A stretch of DNA of 64,000 bases from an uncultured Lachnospiraceae bacterium. Lineage in GTDB: Bacteria; Bacillota; Clostridia; Lachnospirales; Lachnospiraceae. Within the stretch, counting starts at the first letter, position 1, and the number at the start of each line of letters is the position of its first letter. Positions 43,608-53,657 of the stretch are shown one piece after another. Below the pieces are notes generated by a model, which worked only from the letters and a program-made list of their open reading frames with translations, searched no databases and was not told the DNA's origin. The translations under genes were made by a program, and so were the position numbers. The stretch is from NCBI GenBank assembly GCA_944381575.1, contig CALWLS010000008.1, positions 48,162 to 112,161 on the forward strand. The letters are read 5' to 3'.

Positions 43608-44399
43608 GTGGATAAGATAAGGATAAATAAATATTTATCGGAACAGGGTATTTGCTCAAGACGCGAGGCTGACAGGCTTATAGCCTGCGGCAGAGTCATG
43701 ATAAACGGCCTCCCGGCAGGGCCGGGAGACAGGGTCTCAGAGGCTGACAGGATATCTGTAGACGGTAAGGAGATCGAAAAGAGATCCGCTGACAGCTATG
43801 AGCTTATCGCCTTCAATAAGCCTAAGGGAGTGGTGTGTACCTCTTCCGACAGGGACAGGGCGGTAAACATCATAGAATACATTAACTATGGAAAAAGGAT
43901 ATTTCCGATAGGAAGGCTGGACAAGGATTCAGAGGGCCTCATACTATTGACCGATATGGGTGACCTGGTGAACAGGGTGAACAGGTCGTCATACGGCCAC
44001 GAAAAGGAATATATAGTGAGCTGCGAAAGGCGGCTTTCCGAGGGATTCCTTAAGAAGATGTCAGAGGGCGTCGAGATAAAGGTGCCCGGCAGGCAGGAAG
44101 GCGAATACAGGTTCGTCGTAACTGATCCATGCAAGGTCAGGAAGCTTTCCGAGGATACCTTTGACATCGTCCTTACCCAGGGGCTCAACAGGCAGATCCG
44201 GCGCATGTGCGCAGCCCTGGGAAACCGCGTAACGGAATTAAAGCGCGTAAGGGTGATGAATATAGAACTTGGAGGACTGAAAACAGGGGAATACAGGCGC
44301 ATTACAGGAAAGGAACTAAAGGATTTTATGCGCCTTATAAATGATAAAGAGGAAACGGGCCTTAAGGGACCGTCATTTACAGGAGGAAACAAGATATGA
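43608..44399 (+). CDS. rluF: 23S rRNA pseudouridine synthase, RluF type
   Basis: The 263-residue protein starts with an S4 RNA-binding domain ([21 protein letters not shown]) and continues with the RsuA/RluB/RluF catalytic domain. Asp in [14 protein letters not shown] is the nucleophile, and [11 protein letters not shown] plus [13 protein letters not shown] point to the RluF branch that modifies 23S rRNA U2604. It starts at GTG 43608 behind GAGGAAAC and overlaps asnA by 4 bp (ATGA). Confidence 0.88.
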   Translation: MDKIRINKYLSEQGICSRREADRLIACGRVMINGLPAGPGDRVSEADRISVDGKEIEKRSADSYELIAFNKPKGVVCTSSDRDRAVNIIEYINYGKRIFPIGRLDKDSEGLILLTDMGDLVNRVNRSSYGHEKEYIVSCERRLSEGFLKKMSEGVEIKVPGRQEGEYRFVVTDPCKVRKLSEDTFDIVLTQGLNRQIRRMCAALGNRVTELKRVRVMNIELGGLKTGEYRRITGKELKDFMRLINDKEETGLKGPSFTGGNKI

Positions 44400-45403
44400 A
44401 GCTTATCCTGCCGGAGCATTATGATCCAAAGCTTACCGTAAGGGAAACACAGGAAGCCATTAAGTACATAAGGGATACCTTCCAGAAGGAGATAGGCAAG
44501 GAGATGAATCTTGAGCGTATCTCAGCGCCGCTTTTCGTGGAAAAGAGCAGCGGTCTCAACGATGACCTTAACGGCGTGGAGAGAAAGGTATCCTTTGATC
44601 TCGCGGCAATGCCGGGAGAGGAAGTTGAAGTGGTACAGTCGCTGGCCAAGTGGAAGAGGATGGCCCTTGGAAAATACGGCTTCAAGCCAGGCGAGGGGCT
44701 CTACACAAACATGAACGCCATAAGGAGAGATGAGGAGCTGGATAATCTCCACAGCGTTTATGTGGACCAGTGGGACTGGGAGAGAGTCATAACTAAGGAA
44801 GAGAGGACCATAGAGACTCTTGAAAAGACGGTAAGGACCATATTCAAGGTGATAAAGCATATGGAGCATGAGGTGTGGTATAAGTACCCTCAGGCTGTTT
44901 ATCGTCTGCCTGACGATATCGTATTTATAGACTCAGAGGACTTAAGGCGCAAGTATCCGGACCTCACTCCAAAGGAGAGGGAGAACGCCATATGTAAGGA
45001 ATACGGCGCAGTATTTATCATGAGGATAGGAGATAAGCTCGGTGACGGAAAGCCGCATGACGGAAGAGCGCCGGACTATGATGACTGGCAGCTGAACGGA
45101 GACATACTGTTCTGGTTCAAGCCTCTTAATATGGCCATGGAGATATCCTCCATGGGCATAAGGGTCTCTGAGGAGAGCCTGCATGAACAGCTTAAAAAGG
45201 CTGACTGCCTTGAGAGGGAGAAGCTTCCTTTCCACAGGATGATACTTAACAGAGAGCTTCCGTATTCCATAGGAGGAGGTATAGGACAGTCAAGATTATG
45301 CATGCTGCTGCTTGGAAGGGCCCATGTGGGCGAGGTCCAGGCGTCAATGTGGCCTGAAAGCATGAGAAATGAATGCGCGGAGCATAATATAATCCTGTTC
45401 TGA
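44396..45403 (+). CDS. asnA: Aspartate-ammonia ligase
   Basis: AsnA makes asparagine from aspartate, ammonia and ATP through a class II aminoacyl-tRNA synthetase-like fold. The 335-residue protein is full length and matches along its whole course: [38 protein letters not shown] and [17 protein letters not shown]. The start codon lies inside the rluF stop. Ribosome site AGGAGG precedes it. Confidence 0.96.
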   Translation: MKLILPEHYDPKLTVRETQEAIKYIRDTFQKEIGKEMNLERISAPLFVEKSSGLNDDLNGVERKVSFDLAAMPGEEVEVVQSLAKWKRMALGKYGFKPGEGLYTNMNAIRRDEELDNLHSVYVDQWDWERVITKEERTIETLEKTVRTIFKVIKHMEHEVWYKYPQAVYRLPDDIVFIDSEDLRRKYPDLTPKERENAICKEYGAVFIMRIGDKLGDGKPHDGRAPDYDDWQLNGDILFWFKPLNMAMEISSMGIRVSEESLHEQLKKADCLEREKLPFHRMILNRELPYSIGGGIGQSRLCMLLLGRAHVGEVQASMWPESMRNECAEHNIILF

Positions 45404-45437
45404 TCACACAGTAAACAAATCAATAGAATCAATATTA

Positions 45438-45482
45438 AAGACCTGTCTTCAGGCCGGTAAAAACGGCCAAAGGACAGGTCTT
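45438..45482. terminator. Bidirectional terminator
   Basis: AAGACCTGTC (45438-45447) and GACAGGTCTT (45473-45482) enclose a second stem, GGCCG (45452) with CGGCC (45464). The cruciform-like unit separates asnA and the convergent DUF4364 gene. Confidence 0.75.
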
Positions 45483-45523
45483 GGCATTTAAAAATAAATA
45501 CTGCCGTGGATACGGAATTTTGC

Positions 45524-46054
45524 TCAGCTGTTTTCGTTATTGGTAAGCCTGCGCAGGAGATACAGATACACATCCTGGCTGCAGTTTCTCCAGTTTGTGC
45601 ACATGTCGCCGGCGACACGGCTGTCCGGAATGGCAAGATCTATGGAAAGTATGGTCGACTTACCGTCCCGTGCCGCAAGGTGGACTATATATCCATCGCC
45701 GCCGTCGCTGAAATACTCGGCGGTGATGCCGGACTCCGACCTTAAGCTGAATTTGTTGGCCTCGAGATAGGAATCCATATCCTCTATGGCAGCTGAGGAA
45801 ATGTCGGAAACAAAGAAACCGAGAGCTTTGGTTCCGTCGTCAGTTATTTCATAATGGGTGGTGTTGCCCGACTGCCTTGAGGAAATGAGATTGGACTCGC
45901 AAAGCTCAGTAAGGACACTCTGGAAAGTAAAGTAGGTCGTGTATTCCTTATCCAGAAAAAATTTTGAAAGCTGTGAATTGGTAAGTGGAAAGCTGACCTT
46001 GTCAAGCATATACAATATCATCAGCTTATATAATGTTTCAGGCTCCTGGATCAT
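45524..46054 (-). CDS. DUF4364 family protein (winged-helix-like)
   Basis: The 176-residue protein matches the DUF4364 family of Clostridia. The N-terminal 75 residues look like a winged helix (LYKLMILYMLDKVSFPLTNS, LTELCESNLISSRQS, YEITDDGTKAL), so it may bind DNA. The C-terminal part has beta character. Function is not known. ATG 46054 follows AAGGAG. It is divergent from the DUF5717 gene and may control it, which is only a positional guess. Confidence 0.85.
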   Translation of the reverse strand: MIQEPETLYKLMILYMLDKVSFPLTNSQLSKFFLDKEYTTYFTFQSVLTELCESNLISSRQSGNTTHYEITDDGTKALGFFVSDISSAAIEDMDSYLEANKFSLRSESGITAEYFSDGGDGYIVHLAARDGKSTILSIDLAIPDSRVAGDMCTNWRNCSQDVYLYLLRRLTNNENS

Positions 46055-46179
46055 TTAAGATCTCCTTATTAATAGTTTCAAGTGTGACAATTATAACATA
46101 TAACTATGGAAATAGCACTCGGGTCTGTGATAAAATATTATGGTTTAATGTAGAGTTTTAAGAGGGCTTTTGGATAATA

Positions 46180-48711
46180 ATGAAGGATAAGATAACTAAG
46201 CTTGCAAAGGGAATAGCCGAGCTTGAAACGCCGCTCATACGGATAGAGCCTGAAGCGGCCGAAGGACGGATCAGGTCCGGCAGCAGGGATTTTTTTGATC
46301 TTGAGCTGACAGGCGAAAACGGCTGTACCATTAAGGGAGTCTGCGTTTCCGATGATATAAGGGTAGCACCTGAAACGGCCATGTATGCCGGAAGAAGGGC
46401 CAATGTGCGCATATCCGTGGATGCTTCGGGACTTAATGAGGGAGATACCGTTAAGGGCAGCCTTAAGCTTATAACAAATGCAGGAGAGATAGATTATCCT
46501 TATTCGTTTACGGTAACGGCTCCGGCGGAAAAGCTTTATGAAGAGGAAACATATATAATCGAGGATCCTCTTAACTATGATGAGGTACTGGACGCGGGAG
46601 AAACCGCCCCGTCCGGGAACGACGGCGCTCAGGCGGCAGGAGGAAAGAAGCGCAGGCTTCCAAAGGATGACGGAGAGCTTTCCGAGCTTGTTTCCGAAAT
46701 GATCCGGGAAAAGGATGGATCACAGTTCGCATTTAATGCATATAAGGAAGCCATAGCAAGGGGCTTAAGCATCACACGCCTTTATGAGAGCTATGTTCAG
46801 GCGTATCCTGACGGGCTTGAGGAGCCGATGCCGAGAGAGGTGATACTGTATTTTTCATATGACAGCGAGGCCTCTTTGGAGCTGTGTGAAAAAATATACT
46901 ATAACATAGTAAGATTCGGGGACCAGGATCCGGAAGCAGCAGAGACCTTTGCTTCAAGGATGAGTGCCTTCGCCATGAATCAGGCACTTTCAGGCAGGAT
47001 CAACAGGAGGCTTGCCGCGATATATGACAAAATGATCTATCCGGGTATGATAGACCTGAAGGCTGCGGAGGTGCTGCCGGATATATTAAAATGCCACGAG
47101 ATCGTCATAACAAAGGGCAGCGCCGACTTTATAATCCTTTCCTATCCTGAGCTTAAGGAAAGAATGGGAGCAAGGGTAATTGAAGCAAGGGCATATATAC
47201 CTGTTTATTTTAAGAACGCCAAGATAGATTTTTACAAATACGGAGACGACCTGGAAGAAGATGCAGCAGAATCTGATAATGCTTCAGGTGCATCTGAAGC
47301 TCAGGGCAATGATAACAGGGCAAAATGCGTGAACGATCTTGTCAGGTATGAGGAAAGGGCCCTGTTTGACAAACCGGAGCTCTTAAAGAAATGCTTTGAG
47401 ATCGCGCCTGGCCACAGGATGCTGAAGCTTGCAGCCTGCAGGAGCATACTTGAGGAGGGCAGCGCAAAGGGAGACAAGGCAGGGATACTGACGGACAGCC
47501 TTAAGGATCCTTCATTTACGGATGAATTCAGATCTGCAGTCATACGCATGCTCTGCCTGGAAAAAATAAATACCTCATGGATGAGGTATTTAAGGGAGGA
47601 AGATTATACAAGCGAGGTACGTGCTCCGCTTTTTGAGGCGCTGATGGGGGCGTCGGACCTTCAGGGCGCATACGCCCTAATAAAAAAATACGGAACGGAG
47701 AATATCGACGCAAGGCTGTTGGTAAGGCTTGCCGACGGGCTGCTCATGGAAAAGACGGCTACAGCGGAGGGAGACGGATTTTTCCTGAGGCTGTGTTCAG
47801 GACTTTTTAAAAACGGGAAGACCTCCGACCGCATACTTGAATATCTGTGCCGCGAATATACCGGCTCTGCGGCGGACATGCTGTCAATACTGAAGGCGGC
47901 CGGCAAAAAGAATCTTGATATATCTGATATGCCGGAACGCATACTCACATTTGAGCTGTTTACGGATGAGAGAGCGGATATTGACGGCATATTTAAAATG
48001 TACATATCCGGTAAAGGATATGACGATCTCATCGTGAGGGCTTATCTAAGTGTCAGATGCGAGGATTATTTCCTGAATGAAAGAACGGTTGACAGAGAGA
48101 TATTATTCGGCGCTCTGTACAGTTATCTTAAAGGGTCAGAGGATCCTTTCAGGCTTCCGGTCATTTACCTGATTGCAATGACTTCATATTTTTCAGAGAA
48201 AGACTCGCTCGATGACGAGGAAAATGAGCTGGCGCAAAAGCTTACGGACTGGCTGATAGATCAGGGGCTTATATTCAGATATACCAAAAAGCTCAGGAAA
48301 CTTATAAATATCCCTGAGGAGATCTGCTGGAAGTATTACATAGAGTACCGGGCAGAGGAAGCCGGTGCAAGGCCAAAGCTGCTTATTAAGATACTGCCGG
48401 ACGATACCGAATTCCATGTGGCGGAAATGAAAAGAGTCTACAGAAATGTTTATGTGGCGGATATCGTCCTGTTCCTTGGAGATAAGCTCCATTATCTTAT
48501 ATACCCTTCGGCTGAGGCAAAGGAGGCCGTGGAGGAAGGCACCATCAATGTGGTGAAGTTCCATAACAGGTCCAACGACCGCATGAGGTGCATAAATCTC
48601 ATGCTTAAGGCCATTGCGGCCGGAGATGCCGGAGCGCTTAAGGAAAATATGCTCAATTACGTGGAAAACAGCGAGATAGTAAAAGAGCTTTTCAAACTGG
48701 AGAATAAGTGA
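46180..48711 (+). CDS. DUF5717 family protein
   Basis: This 843-residue protein has an N-terminal beta-rich domain (to about residue 125) with two Ig/PapD-like halves, an acidic/basic linker and a long all-helical repeat region that resembles TPR or HEAT solenoids. I recognise it as the DUF5717 family of Lachnospiraceae, with no known activity. No signal peptide is present. It shares TGATG with the DUF5716 gene, and both precede a small repeat protein and valS. Confidence 0.75.
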   Translation: MKDKITKLAKGIAELETPLIRIEPEAAEGRIRSGSRDFFDLELTGENGCTIKGVCVSDDIRVAPETAMYAGRRANVRISVDASGLNEGDTVKGSLKLITNAGEIDYPYSFTVTAPAEKLYEEETYIIEDPLNYDEVLDAGETAPSGNDGAQAAGGKKRRLPKDDGELSELVSEMIREKDGSQFAFNAYKEAIARGLSITRLYESYVQAYPDGLEEPMPREVILYFSYDSEASLELCEKIYYNIVRFGDQDPEAAETFASRMSAFAMNQALSGRINRRLAAIYDKMIYPGMIDLKAAEVLPDILKCHEIVITKGSADFIILSYPELKERMGARVIEARAYIPVYFKNAKIDFYKYGDDLEEDAAESDNASGASEAQGNDNRAKCVNDLVRYEERALFDKPELLKKCFEIAPGHRMLKLAACRSILEEGSAKGDKAGILTDSLKDPSFTDEFRSAVIRMLCLEKINTSWMRYLREEDYTSEVRAPLFEALMGASDLQGAYALIKKYGTENIDARLLVRLADGLLMEKTATAEGDGFFLRLCSGLFKNGKTSDRILEYLCREYTGSAADMLSILKAAGKKNLDISDMPERILTFELFTDERADIDGIFKMYISGKGYDDLIVRAYLSVRCEDYFLNERTVDREILFGALYSYLKGSEDPFRLPVIYLIAMTSYFSEKDSLDDEENELAQKLTDWLIDQGLIFRYTKKLRKLINIPEEICWKYYIEYRAEEAGARPKLLIKILPDDTEFHVAEMKRVYRNVYVADIVLFLGDKLHYLIYPSAEAKEAVEEGTINVVKFHNRSNDRMRCINLMLKAIAAGDAGALKENMLNYVENSEIVKELFKLENK

Positions 48712-49928
48712 TGTCAATGAATATCGGGGTCGATCTTTGTGATGACTACATAACCGTATACTGTGCTGAGGAAAAGAGCATGATCAGCGTGCCCGCAGTA
48801 ATATGCAGGGAGAAAAAGGAGGACGTCTGGTATATAGGGGAAACGGCCTACAGGACGGCCCTTTCAGGAAGCGGGGTGCTCACGGATAAGCTGCTCAGCC
48901 TTCTTAAGAAAAACGGTACGTCAACCATCTCCAGAAAGGCGTATACGGCAGGACAGCTCATAGCCAGGCTGCTTTCAACTGTGCTTTCACAGATACTGAA
49001 CGGTTCTCCCATAAGCGATATAGAGAACATAACGATAGCCTTAAGGGATGCGGACAGACAGGAGATGGACGGGATCCTTGAGGCTGCCGTAATGGCGGGC
49101 GTGGAAAAAGACAGGATACATATGATCAGCCATCAGGAGGCGTTTATACATTATGTGATGGCGCAGGATAAGGAGCTTTCCTACAATATGGCTGGGCTGT
49201 TTGACCTTTCCGGAGAGGATTTAAGCTTCTGCAGCCTAAAGGTCATAAGAGGCGGAGGAAAGAACAGCATAGCGGCGTCAGGAGGGGAGTTAGAGGAAAA
49301 ATTCAGGACAGGGATACTCAAAAACGACTCCGGCTCAGAGCTTGCAGACAGGATAATGACGGACGCTGCAAAAAAGTATCTTGGAAACGGCATATATTCC
49401 TCCGTTTTCCTTACCGGAAAGGGATTTGAACGGACGGACTGGGCCAAAGGATTTATAGAATTTGTCTGCAAAAAAAGAAGGGTCATATACGAAGCCGGGC
49501 TTTTTGCCATAGGCGCGGCGTATTTTTCCGCAGGACAGTCGGCGGACAGCGCCGGGTACCGTATATTCTGTGATACCAGGACGCCGGCGGAGGTATCGCT
49601 TCAGGTCGTGATAAATGACAGGAAGTCAAAGCTTGTCATGATCCCTGCGGGGGTGCCATGGTATACGGCAGATGCATTTGCCGAGGTGCTATTAAAGGGA
49701 CAGACAAAGGTGGATATAGACATAGAGGCTCCGGGAAGAGTTTCCTCCAAAAAAAGCGTAAGCATACCGCTTGAAGGGTTTCCGGCGAGGCCTGACAGAT
49801 GCACGAGGGTATCCGTAAGGGTAAGATGCGAGGACGGAGAAAGGCTCAACGTCAGCATAAAGGATATGGGCTTTGGGGAGATATATCCGGCAGAGGATGT
49901 ATCTGTTTCAAAGCAGATCGCTCTTTAG
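48711..49928 (+). CDS. DUF5716 family protein (Hsp70/actin-like ATPase fold)
   Basis: The 405-residue protein begins MSMNIGVDLCDDYITVY, resembling the phosphate 1 loop of actin/Hsp70 ATPases, and later has GLFDLSGEDLSF and VFLTGKGFERTDW, resembling the phosphate 2 and adenosine loops. The C-terminal 140 residues look like a beta substrate-binding domain of Hsp70. It would be a divergent Hsp70-like protein working with the DUF5717 repeat protein. The start is ATG 48711 in the TGATG overlap; GTG 48708 is possible. Confidence 0.75.
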   Translation: MSMNIGVDLCDDYITVYCAEEKSMISVPAVICREKKEDVWYIGETAYRTALSGSGVLTDKLLSLLKKNGTSTISRKAYTAGQLIARLLSTVLSQILNGSPISDIENITIALRDADRQEMDGILEAAVMAGVEKDRIHMISHQEAFIHYVMAQDKELSYNMAGLFDLSGEDLSFCSLKVIRGGGKNSIAASGGELEEKFRTGILKNDSGSELADRIMTDAAKKYLGNGIYSSVFLTGKGFERTDWAKGFIEFVCKKRRVIYEAGLFAIGAAYFSAGQSADSAGYRIFCDTRTPAEVSLQVVINDRKSKLVMIPAGVPWYTADAFAEVLLKGQTKVDIDIEAPGRVSSKKSVSIPLEGFPARPDRCTRVSVRVRCEDGERLNVSIKDMGFGEIYPAEDVSVSKQIAL

Positions 49929-49961
49929 GGCAAAGAGCCGTATTTTGGAAGGATCGTGGAT

Positions 49962-50771
49962 ATGGCATTGCTGTTATGCAGGCAGACGGCTTCAAGGCCG
50001 TTTTACCTATCAAAACTTAATATCAATATATGGAGCGAGCAGGAACTCTGCTACTGTATATATAATAATCCGCTGCTCTGTATGCAGAGCCTTCCCGACG
50101 AAGGCCTGTTCAGCTGGATAAACGAAGAACTTAAGATGAAAAAGCTCTCTGACCGCCTTATGATGATGACAAGAGCCGGAGAGGGAGCAGACGCCATGCT
50201 TTCAGAGATAATCCAGGAATGCAATTATCTGGATACTCAGGAAAAAGCCGCGTTTATAAAAAAGCTTTCCGAGTTTAAGGATCTCTCAGGATACGACATG
50301 TCGTATATGGAAGGCAGGGCTCTTTTTGATTCAGGAAATTATAACGCCGCATTTGAGTGCTTTTCGGATGCTGTAAGGCAGCTTGAAGCTGATTACAGGC
50401 GTTCGTCAAAAAATGACGATGCTAAGCTTAAGGATCATAATGAGATAAAGGCTGATCTATACTGTGATATGGCGGCCGTCAAAATGCAGATGTTCGACGA
50501 GAAATCGGCGGAAAGGCTCCTTGAACTGTCAAAGGAAACTTTTTACAATGACAGGGCCGTAAGGATGAGGTATCTGATAGATAAAAAGGGAGACCTTCCG
50601 GAGGAGGAGCTTAATAAGCTGGATGAGCTGGTTATGAAAGCGAAGGAAAATGCCAGGGAAACAAAAGCTTATCGCGATGTTGAAGCAATATTTGAGCTCG
50701 ATACTGACAGCATGTTAAAGGAGGCCGGAAAAATAGCCGCCGCATGGAAGAAGAGCTTCAGAAAGATGTAA
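49962..50771 (+). CDS. TPR-like repeat protein of the DUF5717/DUF5716 operon
   Basis: The 269-residue protein is mostly helical. Residues around 100-135 (GYDMSYMEGRALFDSGNYNAAFECFSDAV) form a tetratricopeptide-like pair. The N-terminus (YLSKLNINIWSEQELCYCIYNNP) is conserved in the third member of this operon in related bacteria, as far as I recall. It might be a co-chaperone of the Hsp70-like protein. ATG 49962 follows GGAAGGA. It overlaps the earliest possible valS start. Confidence 0.65.
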   Translation: MALLLCRQTASRPFYLSKLNINIWSEQELCYCIYNNPLLCMQSLPDEGLFSWINEELKMKKLSDRLMMMTRAGEGADAMLSEIIQECNYLDTQEKAAFIKKLSEFKDLSGYDMSYMEGRALFDSGNYNAAFECFSDAVRQLEADYRRSSKNDDAKLKDHNEIKADLYCDMAAVKMQMFDEKSAERLLELSKETFYNDRAVRMRYLIDKKGDLPEEELNKLDELVMKAKENARETKAYRDVEAIFELDTDSMLKEAGKIAAAWKKSFRKM

Positions 50772-50791
50772 ATGTTTCAGGGGAATATGTT

Positions 50792-53476
50792 ATGAAAGAG
50801 CTTGCAAAAAACTACAATCCCGAGGAGATGGAGGGACGCATCTATCAGAGATGGATGGACAAAAAGTATTTTCATGCGGATGAGGATTCTCTTAAAAAAT
50901 CCTTCTCCATTTCCATGCCGCCTCCAAACGTAACGGGACAGCTGCACATGGGACATGCGCTGGATAATACGCTTCAGGACACTTTATGCAGATATAAGAG
51001 GATGAAGGGCTATGAAGTCCTGTGGCAGCCCGGCACGGATCACGCCGCCATAGCCACTGAGGTCAAGGTCATCAATAAGCTCAAGGCCGAGGGAAAAGAC
51101 AAGCACGATCTCGGCAGAGAGGGATTTTTAAAGGAAGCCTGGGCCTGGAAAGAAGAGTACGAATCCAAGATAGTCAACCAGATGTATAAGCTTGGAGTAT
51201 CGGCTGACTGGGACAGGATACGCTTCACCATGGACGAGGGCTGCTCAAGAGCCGTGGAGTACGTATTTACGGATCTGTATAATAAGGGGCTCATATATAA
51301 GGGAAACAGAATGATAAACTGGTGTCCTGTATGCAAGACCTCTATTTCTGACGCAGAGGTAATACATGAGGATCAGGACAGCTTCCTCTGGCATATCAGA
51401 TATCCGGTGGCAGGAGAAGAGGGCAGGTTCCTTGAGGTGGCTACCACAAGGCCTGAGACCATGTTTGGAGATACTGCTGTGGCGGTAAACCCGGAAGATG
51501 ACAGATATAAGGACCTGATCGGTAAAAATGTTATACTTCCGCTCCTCAATAAAGAGATACCGGTGGTCGGGGACGAACATGCAGACATGGAGTTCGGCAC
51601 GGGATGCGTCAAGATCACGCCTGCCCACGATCCTAATGATTATGAGGTCGGAAAGCGCCACGGTCTTCCTGAGATATGCATAATGCATGACGACGCCACC
51701 ATAGATCTTCCAGGTACGAAGTACGACGGAATGGACAGATACGCTGCAAGGGACGAGGTTGAAAAGGACTTAAAGGATCAGGGATATCTCGTTAAAAAGG
51801 TACCTCATACTCACAGTGTCGGAACTCATGACAGATGCGGAGCCACGGTAGAGCCTATGATCAAGCCTCAGTGGTTCGTAAAGATGGACAGGTTCGCCGA
51901 GCACTGCAAAAACGCATTGGAAAGCGGCGAGTTAAAGTTCATACCGGAAAATTATTCCAGGACCTACATGAACTGGGTAAATAATATCAAGGACTGGTGC
52001 ATAAGCAGGCAGCTCTGGTGGGGTCACAGGATACCTGCCTGGTACTGCGACAGCTGCGGAAAAATATACGTAGGACACAGTGCGCCTGAGGCCTGCGAAT
52101 GCGGCTGCAGGTCATTCACACAGGATGAGGATACCCTGGATACATGGTTCTCATCTGCACTCTGGCCTTTCTCTACCCTTGGCTGGCCTGAGGATACAAA
52201 AGCATACAGGAAGTTCTATCCAAATGACGTGCTTGTTACAGGATATGACATAATATTCTTCTGGGTCATCAGGATGGTATTCTCCGGCATCGAGCAGACA
52301 GGAAAGTGTCCGTTCTCCAATGTACTCATCCACGGACTCGTAAGGGACGAGCAGGGACGAAAGATGAGTAAGTCCTTAGGAAACGGAATAGATCCTCTTA
52401 AGGTAGTGTCAGAGTACGGAGCCGACGCGTTGAGAGGAGCGCTGCTCACCGGAAACGCCCCGGGCAATGACATGCGCTACTCAGAGAAAAAGATCACCAA
52501 TGCAAGGAACTTTGCCAATAAGGTATGGAACGCCTCAAGATTCGTCATAATGAATGTTGAAAAGGCAGGAGATGAAGAAAGGCGCGTATTTGAGGAGGCC
52601 GGAAAGGACGAGGGCCTCGGGAAGATACCTTGCGGTATAAGCCTTCAGAAGGAGGATAAGTGGATCCTGTCAAGGCTTAACGGGCTCGTTGATAATGTTA
52701 CGAGAAACATGGACAGCTTTGAGCTGGGAGTAGCTCTTGACAATGTGACCGGATTCATGTGGGATGAGTTCTGTGACTGGTACATTGAGATGGTCAAGAG
52801 CCGTCTTAACGGTGAGGATAAGGAGAGCCGCAAGGCGGCGTTCTGGACCCTTAAGACGGTGCTGGTTTACGGATTAAAGATGCTTCATCCGTTCATGCCA
52901 TTTATTACAGAGGAGATATACGACAATATCACGGATGAGGAATCAATAATGATATCCGCTTATCCTGAATACAGCAGCGAGCTGGTATTTTCAGAGGATG
53001 AGGCTGACGTTGAGAGCATCAAGGATGCAGTACGCGCCATAAGGAACATGAGATCAGAGAAAAATGTTCCGCCGTCAAAGCGCTCCATGGTATATGTGGT
53101 GGCTGAGGATGAAAAGGTAAGGAGAGCCTTTGAGGAGATGAAAAACGTCGCGAAGGGCCTGTGTTCCGCCTCGGATATAATCACCATGGCCGAAAAGCAG
53201 GGTATCGATAAAAACGCCGTATCCCTTGTTACTAAGAACGCCTCCATATACATACCGTTAAGCGATCTCATAGATCCTGAAAAAGAGATAGAGAGGCTGA
53301 AAAAAGAGGAGGAAAGGCTGAAGGGAGAGCTTAAGCGTTCAAGATCTATGCTTTCAAATGAAAAGTTTACCTCTAAAGCGCCTAAGGAAAAGGTAGAGGA
53401 GGAACAGAACAAGCTCCTCATGTATGAGGAAATGATGAAGAAGGTAGTGGAACAGCTTAAAGAACTGGAGGGCTGA
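50792..53476 (+). CDS. valS: Valyl-tRNA synthetase
   Basis: The 894-residue class I synthetase carries HMGH (the HIGH motif) at residues 52-55 in PPNVTGQLHMGHAL, the editing domain (TTRPETMFGDTAV) and KMSKS at 524-528. It has the C-terminal coiled coil that holds tRNA (DPEKEIERLKKEEERLKGE). The start at ATG 50792 (MKELAKNYNPEEM) fits relatives; a longer frame from 50744 overlaps the previous gene. No T-box leader lies directly before it, so expression depends on the upstream operon. Confidence 0.96.
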   Translation: MKELAKNYNPEEMEGRIYQRWMDKKYFHADEDSLKKSFSISMPPPNVTGQLHMGHALDNTLQDTLCRYKRMKGYEVLWQPGTDHAAIATEVKVINKLKAEGKDKHDLGREGFLKEAWAWKEEYESKIVNQMYKLGVSADWDRIRFTMDEGCSRAVEYVFTDLYNKGLIYKGNRMINWCPVCKTSISDAEVIHEDQDSFLWHIRYPVAGEEGRFLEVATTRPETMFGDTAVAVNPEDDRYKDLIGKNVILPLLNKEIPVVGDEHADMEFGTGCVKITPAHDPNDYEVGKRHGLPEICIMHDDATIDLPGTKYDGMDRYAARDEVEKDLKDQGYLVKKVPHTHSVGTHDRCGATVEPMIKPQWFVKMDRFAEHCKNALESGELKFIPENYSRTYMNWVNNIKDWCISRQLWWGHRIPAWYCDSCGKIYVGHSAPEACECGCRSFTQDEDTLDTWFSSALWPFSTLGWPEDTKAYRKFYPNDVLVTGYDIIFFWVIRMVFSGIEQTGKCPFSNVLIHGLVRDEQGRKMSKSLGNGIDPLKVVSEYGADALRGALLTGNAPGNDMRYSEKKITNARNFANKVWNASRFVIMNVEKAGDEERRVFEEAGKDEGLGKIPCGISLQKEDKWILSRLNGLVDNVTRNMDSFELGVALDNVTGFMWDEFCDWYIEMVKSRLNGEDKESRKAAFWTLKTVLVYGLKMLHPFMPFITEEIYDNITDEESIMISAYPEYSSELVFSEDEADVESIKDAVRAIRNMRSEKNVPPSKRSMVYVVAEDEKVRRAFEEMKNVAKGLCSASDIITMAEKQGIDKNAVSLVTKNASIYIPLSDLIDPEKEIERLKKEEERLKGELKRSRSMLSNEKFTSKAPKEKVEEEQNKLLMYEEMMKKVVEQLKELEG

Positions 53477-53505
53477 AACGCCGCCCCATAGATCAAATAA
53501 TAATA

Positions 53506-53520
53506 TTGACACCGTGTCAA
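53506..53520. promoter_or_regulatory. TetR-type operator 1
   Basis: TTGACACCGTGTCAA is a perfect palindrome with 7-bp arms that covers the -35 hexamer. The core TGACACnGTGTCA is shared with operator 2. Confidence 0.65.
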
Positions 53521-53534
53521 ATAACTGCTATTAT
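53506..53534 (+). promoter_or_regulatory. Promoter of the DUF362-flavodoxin-TetR operon
   Basis: TTGACA at 53506-53511, exactly 17 bp, TATTAT at 53529-53534. The -35 is part of the first TetR-like palindrome. Confidence 0.75.
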
Positions 53535-53542
53535 TTCGTTAC

Positions 53543-53555
53543 TGACACAGTGTCA
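53543..53555. promoter_or_regulatory. TetR-type operator 2
   Basis: TGACACAGTGTCA is a perfect palindrome with 6-bp arms at the predicted transcription start. Its centre is 36 bp from operator 1. A TetR gene ends the operon, so autorepression is likely. Confidence 0.65.
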
Positions 53556-53657
53556 TTTTTATTGGTTTAAATTTCTGACTGTTAATCAAGCCCTTTCATG
53601 ATACGCGGAAACTCTCATGGAGCGGCAGGTAAAATGATCGCCAAGGAGGTCAAACAT

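Noticed and set aside
50744-50791. Earlier valS start and T-box leader
   Set aside because: The ATG at 50744 lies inside the preceding gene and adds residues not seen in relatives; no T-box fits in the short gap.
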